Below are positions 53,006 through 61,121 of a stretch of DNA of 64,000 nucleotides, piece after piece. The position numbers were made by a program, and so were the translations under genes. Source of the DNA: Paenibacillus illinoisensis NBRC 15959 (GTDB lineage Bacteria; Bacillota; Bacilli; Paenibacillales; Paenibacillaceae). The notes under the pieces are model-generated. The model was not told where the DNA came from. It did no database searches and saw nothing but the letters and a program-made list of their open reading frames with translations. The stretch lies in contig NZ_BIME01000007.1 in assembly GCF_004000925.1 (NCBI RefSeq), forward strand, positions 271,376-335,375, given 5' to 3'. Numbering within the stretch: the first letter of the stretch is position 1; each line of letters opens with the position of its first letter.

Positions 53006-54165
53006 GCGTGACTATGGTTGGGAGACACTACCGGACGGGGCTGCCCATTGAGGTCAGAGTCAGAGAGGGACGCATTGCTGCTGTTACCGAGCTTGCCGTG
53101 ACGTCTTCCGCGGAACATCTTCCCTGGCTTGCCCCTGGTCTGGTTGATTTGCAGGTGAACGGCGGCTGGGGTCTGGATCTGAATGCGGCTCCGCTGTGCC
53201 CCGATACGGTGCTGAAGCTGACCATGCTGCTGTCGAGCCAGGGAGTCACAAGCTACTGCCCGACACTCATCACGAACAGTTTGGATCAGCTTGCTGAATC
53301 AGCATCTGCTATTGCAGAAGCTGTTCGGCTGAAGCCCGAAGTGACCGCGAGCGTTGCTGGCATTCATCTGGAAGGCCCGTTTCTGTCACCGGAGGACGGC
53401 CCGCGCGGCGCACATCCACGGCAGCATATCGTTCCTCCGGATTGGGATGCCTTGTGCCGCTGGCAGGAGGCCGCCGAAGGGTTGATCCGTATTGTGACCC
53501 TTTCACCGGAGTGGCCGAATGCCGCTTCATTTATTGCCCGATGCTGCGAATCGGGTATTCTTGTCTCGATTGGGCATACGGCAGCTGCACCTGAGCAGAT
53601 CCGGGAAGCCGTCCAGGCGGGGGCCATCATGTCCACCCATCTCGGCAACGGTGCGCATCTGACGCTTCCGCGCCATCCCAATTATCTGTGGGAGCAGCTC
53701 GCGGCAGATGAGCTGTATGGCTGCATGATCGCAGATGGCCATCACCTTCCGTCGTCCGTGCTGAGAGTGATTCTCCGAATGAAGGGAAAACGCGCCATTC
53801 TGGTCAGCGATGCCGTTTCACTGAGCGGCATGCCACCCGGTTCTTACCGCCCGCATATCGGGGGTGAAGTGGTATTGACGGCTGACGGTCGGCTGCACCT
53901 CGCCAACCAACCTCAGCTCCTCGCGGGCTCGGCGATGATGCTGCCGGAACAGGTGGGCTATCTTGTGAGAACGGGGCTAACCGGGCTCGCTGCCGCCTGG
54001 GATTGTGCTTCTGCGCATCCTGCGGAGCTCCTGGGGCTGCAACAGGCCGCAGGACTTGAGAAAGGAGCACCGGCCGATCTGGTTAGCTTCAACATGAACG
54101 GTGGGAAGTTGAGCATGCTGCAATGCTGGAAGAACGGGCGGCTGCAGCCACAGGGTAACGAATAG
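53002..54165 (+). CDS. nagA: N-acetylglucosamine-6-phosphate deacetylase
   Basis: A 387-residue amidohydrolase that removes acetate from GlcNAc-6-phosphate. Motifs: PGLVDLQVNGGWGLDLN, the metal-binding GIHLEGPFLSPE, SIGHTAAAPEQ, THLGNGAHLTLPRHPN, ADGHHLPSSVL, and the catalytic Asp in LVSDAVSLSGM. Length matches the family. The start is placed at GTG 53002, which overlaps the nagB stop as GTGA; a second GTG at 53008 and an ATG at 53014 are alternatives. None has a strong separate ribosome binding site, so translation is probably coupled to nagB. Confidence 0.88.
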   Translation: MSVTMVGRHYRTGLPIEVRVREGRIAAVTELAVTSSAEHLPWLAPGLVDLQVNGGWGLDLNAAPLCPDTVLKLTMLLSSQGVTSYCPTLITNSLDQLAESASAIAEAVRLKPEVTASVAGIHLEGPFLSPEDGPRGAHPRQHIVPPDWDALCRWQEAAEGLIRIVTLSPEWPNAASFIARCCESGILVSIGHTAAAPEQIREAVQAGAIMSTHLGNGAHLTLPRHPNYLWEQLAADELYGCMIADGHHLPSSVLRVILRMKGKRAILVSDAVSLSGMPPGSYRPHIGGEVVLTADGRLHLANQPQLLAGSAMMLPEQVGYLVRTGLTGLAAAWDCASAHPAELLGLQQAAGLEKGAPADLVSFNMNGGKLSMLQCWKNGRLQPQGNE

Positions 54166-54175
54166 GAGGAGAGCG

Positions 54176-57100
54176 ATGCTGAGCTTGATACCGCAACCGA
54201 AGCAAATGACAGAAATTCAGGAAGACCCTTTAAGGCTGGATGGCAAGGCAAGGATAAGCCTGTATCTGGAGCAGGAGGATCCTCGGCTCCAGATCCATTG
54301 CCGCCGGGCATTTCCGGGTCTTAAACATACAACCTCAAGGATTGATAAGGGCTATTGGCTTATTGCAGAACGTTTATCGGACCAAGAGCCACAGCAGAGA
54401 GATCATGGGCCTGAGATGAATGATCAGACTGTTGATAAAGTCCTGGAAGAACAGGAGAAGAGCCAGCAGCCTCCTGATGCCGCCGCTTCAGTCATTCCAA
54501 AAAGGGAAGAAAAATGGGCTTGTCTTGACGGGAGGTCGCAAGGGTACACGTTAGAGGTATCGGCCGGAAGAGCTGAGGTCTGTGCGCTGGATGCAGCGGG
54601 TTTGTTTTACGGATTGCAGACATTGGCCCAACTTCGTGGACCGGATGGAGACATCCCGGCCGTGTCCATATCAGACTGGCCGGATACGGCTGTGCGGGCA
54701 ATGAACCTGGATTTGCGCCAGACGTTCTCGAAGCCGGAACGGTTGATCGAATACTTGGGGGAATTTGCCAAATATAAGACCAACGCAGTTCTGATTGAAT
54801 ATGAGGATAAATTTCCATTCCGTACGCATCCAGAGTTCGCACACTCGAAGCATGCATTAAGCCTTTCGCAGCTTGAAGAACTGAAGCGTACGGCGCATGA
54901 ACATTTTATCGAGATTATTCCGCTTCAACAGTGCTTCGGACATCTGGAGTATGTATTGCGCCACGAAGCCTGGCGGCACCTTCGCGAAACAGAGCAGTCC
55001 ACCGGGGAAATCTGCCCGTCGCACCCGGAGTCCTTCCGGCTGATTGCCACGCTGCTTGCAGAGATGATTGACGCCCACCCGGAATCGCGATATATCCATC
55101 TTGGCTGTGACGAGGTCTACAGCTTATGCGAATGCGATCGCTGCCAGGTCGAGTTTGGCGGCGTGCGGGAACGGGCCTTTATCGCTTTTTTGAACCGGCT
55201 GATCGCCTTTACAGCAGAGCGGGGGAAACAGCCGATATTCTGGCATGACATGCTGGACAAATGTCCGCCAGAGGAACTGGCCAAACTGGATCAGCGAAGT
55301 GCAGCCATGATCTGGATTTATAACGGACGCAATATTGAAGCAGAGGTTACTTCGCATACGGACAAATTCAGATCGCTAGGCATCGAAGTCATGGGGGCTC
55401 CGGCTGTTCGCAGCTTTGACTGGGCGGAGCATCAGAACTATCCGGTATTATCAAACCGAACGGACAATTTGCTTCAGTGGGCCAAGACAGCAGGCAAGCT
55501 GGAACTTGACTGTATCGTTGCCACGAACTGGACGGGGCCGTTCAGCCTCGGTGTTCCGTATGGTATTTTTGAAACCACCTGGTACCCGATGCTGCTGCAT
55601 GCGGACTTAACCTGGAATCGTAAGGCGGATGCCTCCACCTTCATCGACCGATTCCTGGAATTGTTTCATGGCATTGATCCGGTAACCGGACATACTCGCA
55701 TCGGCAATTATCAGCTGGAGGATTATTATGAGGTGATCTGGAAGCTGCTGAACGAGGTTCGGAATCATAAGGAGGAAGCGGAACTGATTGCCATTATGCA
55801 TGATTATGAGGTGGCTACAGACCGTTCCAGAGCGATCCACAAGTATGCCTACCGCTGGGAGCTGTATCCTGGAGATGATGCGGAGTGGCGCTCGCTGCAG
55901 AATAACTACACGAGAAACCGCCGTGGACGCGAGAAGGTTCTTCCCCGCATGAGGGCTGCACTCGATCGTTACCAGCCGTCCGATATGGCAGAGCATTTTG
56001 TGAAGTCGAGGTTCTATCTGCATGATTATCTGGAGCGCACACTCTATCATGAGTTGGGGCTGGATGCGACCTATGCGGAATCTGAACCGAAGGCGATGAG
56101 TCTGGAAGATAAAATCACCATGATGTGTGTGGTTGGTACGCCATCTACCTGTGCCGAACCGGAATTTCGGGAGAGAATGTCGCAGCAGCGGTTTGGCGGA
56201 ATCGGCATCTTTCCCCATAATGTGGAGAGTGAGCAGCAGACGCTGGCACTACTCGAAGAAGTGCAGAAGATAGCCGGAGAGTTTGGCAGCTCGTTGCCTT
56301 ATTATATTTCGGTAGATGAAGAAGGAGGCACCCTGTCCAAGTTCAAAACCTTTTTCCCCTATATCCCGGGTAACCGGGCAGTCGGATTAAGCGAAGACCC
56401 GGAAACCGCCTATCTGCTCGGTAAATTCATCGGCAGTGAGTTGAACGCGATTGGGATTCCGATGAACTGGGCACCTGTACTGGATGTAAACACCAATATT
56501 GATAATCCGGTTGTGGGTGTTCGCTCCTTCGGAGAGGACCCGCGGCTGGTAGCCCAATTCGGTCGTGCCTATATTGAGGGAATGCATGAAGCAGGTGTGG
56601 CCGTGACGGCAAAGCACTTTCCGGGTCACGGCCAAGTAAGCGGGGATTCGCACGTGGTCCTGCCTGCGTGTGAGCTAACGCTGGACCAATTGATGGAGGG
56701 ACCGCTGCTTCCCTTCATGGAGGCGATCGATGCCGGAGCGGATTCGGTCATGATGGGCCATCTGGTGTTTCCGAACATTCCGGAATCCGGCGGTCTTCCG
56801 GCTTCGCTCAGTTCTTTTTTTGCCTCAGAGCTGCTGCGTACCAAGCTAGGTTTTGAAGGTGTAATCTGCACCGATGATATCGAGATGGGTGCCATACGCA
56901 ATCATTTCAGTCCGGATGAAGTAGGCGTACTGGCCGTCCAGGCGGGTAACGATATGATTCTCATGTGTCATACGCCAGAGTACCAGAGCCGGGTTATTGC
57001 AGGCATTCTGGCCGCCGTGCAGGATGGGCGGATCGACGAAGCGCGAATTGACGAGTCCGTTCATCGTATCCGGCAGCTATATGGTAAATTTCAAGACTAC

Positions 57101-57622
57101 GAAGCGTCTGCACAGCCCATTCCAAGGGAGAAGTGGGATGAGGAGGCACTCAATCTGGCTCGAAAAACACTGAAGGTTACCCGGGACCCCCAGGGCCTGC
57201 TTCCGCTCAAGACTTCGCTGAACTATTTGCTGATACTGCCGCAGCAGGAGCAGCTGACCCGGGCGGATAACAGTGGTGCAGCCGAGATCAGGCTGGCATC
57301 ACTTTTGAAGGATGCAGGATTGACCGTGGTGACACGCAACTGTGCTATGAAGCCTGATGCGGAGGAGATTACATCACTCGTGCAGCAGGCTGCGGCTGCA
57401 GATGTCGTTATCCAGGGTACCCTTAATGCTCATCTGTTCACAGGTCAATTGGCGCTTGCCGAGGCACTGGCTTCGGTTAAGCCCATGCTGAATCTGGTGC
57501 TGCGCAATCCATATGATGACGCCACTCTACCGCAGCAGGCCGGGAGCATACAGCTCTGTTCAACCTCCGATTATTCGCTGCGGGCACTGGTGGAGCTGCT
57601 GACGAGGACCACTTCGAAGTGA
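54176..57622 (+). CDS. GH20-GH3 fusion beta-N-acetylhexosaminidase
   Basis: One continuous 1148-residue reading frame with two complete glycosidase modules and no signal peptide, hence cytoplasmic. Residues 1-165 are a GH20 N-terminal domain with a charged low-complexity insert (about 68-112). The GH20 barrel (about 170-500) carries the catalytic pair in IHLGCDEV (Asp312-Glu313). A helical region (500-640) leads to a GH3 domain of the NagZ type (about 643-975), with the His/Asp dyad segment KHFPGHG ... GDSH (813-826) and nucleophile region CTDDIEMGAI (Asp900/901). An alpha/beta tail resembles a GH3 C-terminal domain. Both families remove terminal beta-GlcNAc. Last gene of the operon; GGAGGAG precedes the ATG. 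Confidence 0.88.
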   Translation: MLSLIPQPKQMTEIQEDPLRLDGKARISLYLEQEDPRLQIHCRRAFPGLKHTTSRIDKGYWLIAERLSDQEPQQRDHGPEMNDQTVDKVLEEQEKSQQPPDAAASVIPKREEKWACLDGRSQGYTLEVSAGRAEVCALDAAGLFYGLQTLAQLRGPDGDIPAVSISDWPDTAVRAMNLDLRQTFSKPERLIEYLGEFAKYKTNAVLIEYEDKFPFRTHPEFAHSKHALSLSQLEELKRTAHEHFIEIIPLQQCFGHLEYVLRHEAWRHLRETEQSTGEICPSHPESFRLIATLLAEMIDAHPESRYIHLGCDEVYSLCECDRCQVEFGGVRERAFIAFLNRLIAFTAERGKQPIFWHDMLDKCPPEELAKLDQRSAAMIWIYNGRNIEAEVTSHTDKFRSLGIEVMGAPAVRSFDWAEHQNYPVLSNRTDNLLQWAKTAGKLELDCIVATNWTGPFSLGVPYGIFETTWYPMLLHADLTWNRKADASTFIDRFLELFHGIDPVTGHTRIGNYQLEDYYEVIWKLLNEVRNHKEEAELIAIMHDYEVATDRSRAIHKYAYRWELYPGDDAEWRSLQNNYTRNRRGREKVLPRMRAALDRYQPSDMAEHFVKSRFYLHDYLERTLYHELGLDATYAESEPKAMSLEDKITMMCVVGTPSTCAEPEFRERMSQQRFGGIGIFPHNVESEQQTLALLEEVQKIAGEFGSSLPYYISVDEEGGTLSKFKTFFPYIPGNRAVGLSEDPETAYLLGKFIGSELNAIGIPMNWAPVLDVNTNIDNPVVGVRSFGEDPRLVAQFGRAYIEGMHEAGVAVTAKHFPGHGQVSGDSHVVLPACELTLDQLMEGPLLPFMEAIDAGADSVMMGHLVFPNIPESGGLPASLSSFFASELLRTKLGFEGVICTDDIEMGAIRNHFSPDEVGVLAVQAGNDMILMCHTPEYQSRVIAGILAAVQDGRIDEARIDESVHRIRQLYGKFQDYEASAQPIPREKWDEEALNLARKTLKVTRDPQGLLPLKTSLNYLLILPQQEQLTRADNSGAAEIRLASLLKDAGLTVVTRNCAMKPDAEEITSLVQQAAAADVVIQGTLNAHLFTGQLALAEALASVKPMLNLVLRNPYDDATLPQQAGSIQLCSTSDYSLRALVELLTRTTSK

Positions 57623-57659
57623 CTTGTCAGCTTGAAATGGTAGTCCATAATGAAAAGGT

Positions 57660-57688
57660 AAAAAGCCCGTTGCTAAACGGGCTTTTTA
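57660..57688. terminator. Terminator of the GlcNAc operon
   Basis: A 12-bp stem (AAAAAGCCCGTT, AACGGGCTTTTT) around a 4-base loop, with A and T tracts making it usable in both directions. Confidence 0.85.
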
Positions 57689-57770
57689 CTGTATTGAATC
57701 AATCTGTTATTCATTTATCCTATATAAGGGTTCTTCATATATTCGAGCCGGACTCGCATTAAGACTCTTA

Positions 57771-58490
57771 TTATGCGTTTGTATCTGTTATCGCCGGGAT
57801 ATTGATTTCTTTTACGCAGGCTGCCTTGGACAGGTTCACGATGCATTTGACGATGGAGACCATATCTTGGAGGGGGATACGTGTGCCATTATATTCAGCA
57901 AGTGCACGTTCACTTCCCTCTTCATAAGGGATTGCAGCTGCAAGCTCTCCGGGGTTGATGCACGTAACGGCAATGCCATCGTGTCTCGTGTGTTCCCGCA
58001 AGGCTTCCGTAATTCCTCGAATGGCAAATTTGGAAGCTACAAATGAAACCTGAGTATTATTTGAATTATTCAGACCGGCAGTGGAGCCAATCAGAATGAT
58101 TTTGCCGGCTGTCGATTGCCGGAGATGGGGCAGTAATGCCTGAATGCTTACAATCGCCGATGTGATATTTACATGTATCAGATTAGAGATATCCGCTGGA
58201 GCGTCTTGATCGAACGAGTAGTGTTCCTCAAATCCTTCCTTTTCCCAAATGCCCACATTGTAAATGAGAACATCCAATGTTTCGTTCTGGAGCGCGCCTG
58301 TGACCACTTGGGCTGCATGGAGATCAGACAGATCTGCCTGTATCCATATGCGTTCTACGCCGTCATTCAGGTTCAAATTGTCAGGCCGACTGCGAGAGAT
58401 GACCCAGACCTTGTCTCCCTGCTCGGGGACACCTCTGACGAAGGCATCTCCAAGTCCTTTGCTTGCACCAAATACGAGATAGTTTTTCAA
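57771..58490 (-). CDS. SDR family protein lacking the catalytic tyrosine
   Basis: A 239-residue short-chain dehydrogenase-like protein. The cofactor site is intact (VFGASKGLGDAF, then ISRSRP), as is the catalytic Ser region (ILIGSTAG, Ser136). At the YxxxK motif it reads FVASK: Phe150 takes the place of Tyr while Lys154 stays. NNAG is replaced by YNVG. It may be enzymatically weak, use another acid, or act as a cofactor-binding sensor. The start is TTG 58488-58490 with AAGGAG upstream; it overlaps the HxlR stop by four bases, so the two are coupled, HxlR first. Confidence 0.82.
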   Translation of the reverse strand: MKNYLVFGASKGLGDAFVRGVPEQGDKVWVISRSRPDNLNLNDGVERIWIQADLSDLHAAQVVTGALQNETLDVLIYNVGIWEKEGFEEHYSFDQDAPADISNLIHVNITSAIVSIQALLPHLRQSTAGKIILIGSTAGLNNSNNTQVSFVASKFAIRGITEALREHTRHDGIAVTCINPGELAAAIPYEEGSERALAEYNGTRIPLQDMVSIVKCIVNLSKAACVKEINIPAITDTNA

Positions 58491-58897
58491 TTCAAGTTCT
58501 CCTTCTTTTCAATTATCGAATCAAGGGGTAGCGAGTCAAGAACAGACTCTTTATTTTCCAAAAGCATAATTTCTTCTCCCTGCTGCTGTCTTAATGCTAT
58601 ATTTTCCCGTCCCCATGCACACATCACATCCACAATCTTGTTGGCGGTGACCCCATACTCCGTAAGGCTGTATTCCACTTTTGGCGGCATCTGCTGATAC
58701 ACATGTCTTCTGACAAGACCGTCCTTCTCAAGCTCGCGTAATTGCTGAATCAGGACCTTTTGCGAAATGCCGTCAATACTGCGCTGCAGCTCGCTTGTCC
58801 TCTTCACACCTGACATTAATAAGCATACAATTAGCGCTTTCCACTTGCCGCCGATAATCTCGAGGGTTGCTTCGATTCCCAAATTATATTGTTTCAA
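58487..58897 (-). CDS. HxlR (DUF24) family transcriptional regulator
   Basis: A 136-residue winged-helix regulator. The HxlR core is clear: TLEIIGGKWKALIVCLLMSG, TSELQRSIDGISQKVLIQQL and MPPKVEYSLTEYG. It has no Cys near the N-terminus, so thiol sensing of the YodB type is not obvious, although Cys26 in VCLLM could react. The start is TTG 58895-58897 with GAGGTGA upstream. It is divergent from the oxidoreductase at 59097, and a 39-bp palindrome lies between them. First gene of a unit with the SDR-like gene. Confidence 0.88.
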   Translation of the reverse strand: MKQYNLGIEATLEIIGGKWKALIVCLLMSGVKRTSELQRSIDGISQKVLIQQLRELEKDGLVRRHVYQQMPPKVEYSLTEYGVTANKIVDVMCAWGRENIALRQQQGEEIMLLENKESVLDSLPLDSIIEKKENLN

Positions 58898-58977
58898 GAC
58901 AGTTCACCTCGTTCAGGTTACATCTTGTTGATGCGGTATAACTGTTCATTTTCTCACAACTTTGCTGATGAAGTCCA

Positions 58978-59016
58978 TACACACCTCGAAGTAACCATCT
59001 TACTTTATTGTGTGTA
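58978..59016. promoter_or_regulatory. 39-bp symmetric operator candidate for HxlR
   Basis: Outer arms TACACAC and GTGTGTA and inner arms AAGTAA and TTACTT are each perfect inverted repeats, arranged symmetrically (7-4-6-5-6-4-7) around CCATC. It lies between the divergent HxlR and oxidoreductase genes. Confidence 0.65.
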
Positions 59017-59096
59017 TTTTCTTTTTGTCAGGCCTATATGATAATGGCGTTATTCAAACAAAAGGGTTAGCCTGAACCAAGAAAGGAAGTACAACA

Positions 59097-59651
59097 ATGA
59101 AAACACTCGTGATCCTGGCACATCCGAATATCGACGTTTCAAGAGTAAATCGACGCTGGAAAGAAGAGCTTGAGCAGCATACAACTGAAATTACGATTCA
59201 TGAGATCTACAAAGCATATCCGGATTGGAACATCGACGTTACCAGAGAACAGAAGCTGCTCGAAGCATATGATCATATCATCCTGCAGTTTCCGCTATAT
59301 TGGTACAGCTATCCGCCTTTGCTCAAAAAGTGGTTTGATGATGTTTTTACCTACGGATGGGCGTATGGATCATCGGGCAATAAACTGCACGGGAAAAAGC
59401 TGAGCCTCGCCATGTCGATTGGGGATAAAAAAGAAAATTACTCGCCGGAAGGTTCCGTCTCTTTTACTATAGACGAAGTGACTGCGCCTTTCAAAGCCAG
59501 TATCAATCATGTGGGCGCGATAGCATTGCCGTATTTTGCAGTTTTCGGTGCATCTTTTCAAACGACTGATGAAGAGATAAACCAAAGTGCTCGAGATTAT
59601 TATCGTTATATCAGTAAGGTTCAGAATGAAGTTGAGAATCTGTCTGTTTAA
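59097..59651 (+). CDS. NAD(P)H-dependent quinone reductase-like flavoprotein
   Basis: A 184-residue flavodoxin-like oxidoreductase of the YwrO/KefF/MdaB group, which reduces quinones by two electrons using FMN or FAD. Markers: TLVILAHPNIDVSRVNRRWK, the FPLYWYSYPPLLKKWFDDV segment, and FTYGWAYGSSGNKLHGKKLS. Length is typical. AAAGGAAG precedes the ATG. It is divergent from an HxlR regulator, a common arrangement for quinone- or aldehyde-induced reductases. The physiological substrate is unknown. Confidence 0.88.
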   Translation: MKTLVILAHPNIDVSRVNRRWKEELEQHTTEITIHEIYKAYPDWNIDVTREQKLLEAYDHIILQFPLYWYSYPPLLKKWFDDVFTYGWAYGSSGNKLHGKKLSLAMSIGDKKENYSPEGSVSFTIDEVTAPFKASINHVGAIALPYFAVFGASFQTTDEEINQSARDYYRYISKVQNEVENLSV

Positions 59652-59778
59652 AAAATATATAAGAAGATAAGTCTCATATTTTCTGAACTATACATTTTCA
59701 TAATGTGTACATTACAGGTGGTTTAGAATCGTTATCATCAAGAATCTTCTCTAGAAAATTAGACATGGGTATATGTAC

Positions 59779-59812
59779 AAAAAAAAGCCCGCAATTCTCG
59801 TGGGCTTTTTTT
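59779..59812. terminator. Terminator after the quinone reductase-like gene
   Basis: AAGCCCGC pairs with GTGGGCTT (one G-U) around a 7-base loop, with A and T runs on either side. The remaining 59813-59951 shows no gene that I can support. Confidence 0.8.
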
Positions 59813-59951
59813 CGCTTATTTATCTCAGTAGCAAGGGGTTCTCCGCTTGACGATTCTATTTACTCCAGCTACCCGGATATAGCCTTACTTTGGAGTATCC
59901 ACTTTGTACGTGCCGGCGATCCACTGCATTTCAGTTCACAATGGATAACCT

Positions 59952-60305
59952 TTACAGTCTTCCCATTGCAACGATTAACGCCAGTACTACAAAAAAGATA
60001 TTCACACCGATCTCCCGGTACTCTTTTCGTTGAATATGGAACAGCATTCCGAGCAGTGCGACTGCAGCCAAAGCAATTGCACTAATCGGCGTAAGCACCG
60101 GAGCGATGTTCAGTGCCCACGGCAATATAAGGCCCAGCGCTCCGAGGAGCTCCGCAATTCCGATCAGAACAACTAGAGTTTTCGGCACATTATTTACCCA
60201 GGCCCATGTCTTTTTGGACGACTCGATACGAACGGTTTTCATCCATCCCGAATATATGAAGCCTGCCGCCAAAATGATTTGTACGATCCATAACGTCACA
60301 TTCAT
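59952..60305 (-). CDS. DoxX/CatD-like membrane protein
   Basis: A 117-residue protein with four predicted membrane helices (VTLWIVQIILAAGFIYSGWM, VVLIGIAELLGALGLILPWA, TPISAIALAAVALLGMLF, VNIFFVVLALIVAM). The family includes CatD of B. subtilis, which is encoded with the catechol dioxygenase CatE and is controlled by the HxlR-type regulators CatR and YodB under quinone stress. Here too an HxlR gene is divergently placed. The start at 60305 has GAGGGG upstream; the earlier reading to 60323 adds MRGQEK without a better site. The catalytic role of DoxX proteins remains unclear. Confidence 0.83.
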   Translation of the reverse strand: MNVTLWIVQIILAAGFIYSGWMKTVRIESSKKTWAWVNNVPKTLVVLIGIAELLGALGLILPWALNIAPVLTPISAIALAAVALLGMLFHIQRKEYREIGVNIFFVVLALIVAMGRL

Positions 60306-60349
60306 CTTTTCTTGTCCCCTCACTTGTTCGATTTCAACATCTGCCTCTA

Positions 60350-60363
60350 TACTAAAGTGAGTA
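60350..60363. promoter_or_regulatory. Candidate HxlR operator between doxX and the second HxlR gene
   Basis: TACT-N6-AGTA dyad in the 140-base divergent spacer; its half-site is similar to the inner arms of the palindrome at 58978-59016. Confidence 0.35.
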
Positions 60364-60445
60364 AGGCCAATCAGGAAGTAGGCACTTTATCCTAACCAGG
60401 TAACCAAAAGTAAACCTCGACATGGCCAGAAAGTGAGGAATAAGA

Positions 60446-60826
60446 ATGACGGTGTATTGCAAATTCGGAACCGCGCTGGACATCCTCACAGGCAAATGGA
60501 AATCATTGATTCTTCTGCGCCTGTTGAACAACGGTACAATGCGGTTCAGTGAACTACAAAAAGCCATTCCGGATATTTCGAAAAAGATGCTGACTCAGCA
60601 GTTAAAAGAACTGGAATATCACGACATTGTGCATCGTGAAGTGTATGCGCAAATTCCGCCAAAGGTCGAATACTCAATTACGGAGTACGGACAACTCATG
60701 AAGCCCGTGCTCCAAACCATGAGCGACTGGGGAGTCGGACATGTGCAGCATATGCAGAAGCTTTACGGCGAAGAAGAAGCAGAGACAATTCCAACCGACC
60801 TTCGGAAAAGCGATACCGTGCGCTAA
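60446..60826 (+). CDS. HxlR (DUF24) family regulator with N-terminal cysteine, CatR/YodB-like
   Basis: A 126-residue winged-helix regulator. Core motifs: ALDILTGKWKSLILLRLLNN, FSELQKAIPDISKKMLTQQL and IPPKVEYSITEYG. Cys5 in MTVYCKFG sits where YodB (Cys6) and its relatives carry their redox-active Cys, so sensing of quinones or disulfide stress is plausible. It is divergent from the DoxX/CatD-like gene. A GTGAGGA site precedes the ATG. It is a paralogue of the HxlR protein at 58487-58897, which lacks this Cys. Confidence 0.88.
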   Translation: MTVYCKFGTALDILTGKWKSLILLRLLNNGTMRFSELQKAIPDISKKMLTQQLKELEYHDIVHREVYAQIPPKVEYSITEYGQLMKPVLQTMSDWGVGHVQHMQKLYGEEEAETIPTDLRKSDTVR

Positions 60827-60851
60827 ACGTTTCGTTATTGGTGCACGCTAA

Positions 60852-60885
60852 AAAAGCCCGCAAAAATCGCGGGCTTTTCCTTTTT
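60852..60885 (+). terminator. Intrinsic terminator after the second HxlR gene
   Basis: AAAAGCCCGC and GCGGGCTTTT form a 10-bp stem with a 7-base loop and a T-rich tail. Confidence 0.85.
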
Positions 60886-60905
60886 CAAATATACAAAATG
60901 AACGC

Positions 60906-60965
60906 TTAATATTTTCCCCCAGTCGCTACCGGGTTCTCCTCATAACTAATCCAGTCGCTCCAGCT
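60906..60965 (-). pseudogene. 3'-end fragment of a thiosulfate sulfurtransferase gene
   Basis: The minus strand reads SWSDWISYEENPVATGGKY and then stops. This is the C-terminal signature of two-domain rhodaneses (SseA type) and matches the end of the pseudogene at 62988-63660, with 31 of 32 bases identical over 60934-60965. Upstream of it the frame stays open for another 45 codons but is not recognisably rhodanese and has no start. It is a leftover tail only. Confidence 0.6.
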
Positions 60966-61121
60966 GTAGATTGGGTTCTGCAATTGGTTACACAGCAGCC
61001 AGCTGTGGACCTCAAGAGTATCAATCCATGCACGCCCGAATAGGACACAGGCACGGAAAGTGTATTCTGCTTGGCTCTGACCAGCTGACTTAACTCCCCG
61101 ATTTATGCGTCAAGCTTTCCT

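Noticed and set aside
59705..60085. A 126-codon plus-strand frame after the quinone reductase-like gene.
   Set aside because: It reads through a strong terminator hairpin and overlaps the DoxX-like gene on the other strand; no family pattern and no start signal.
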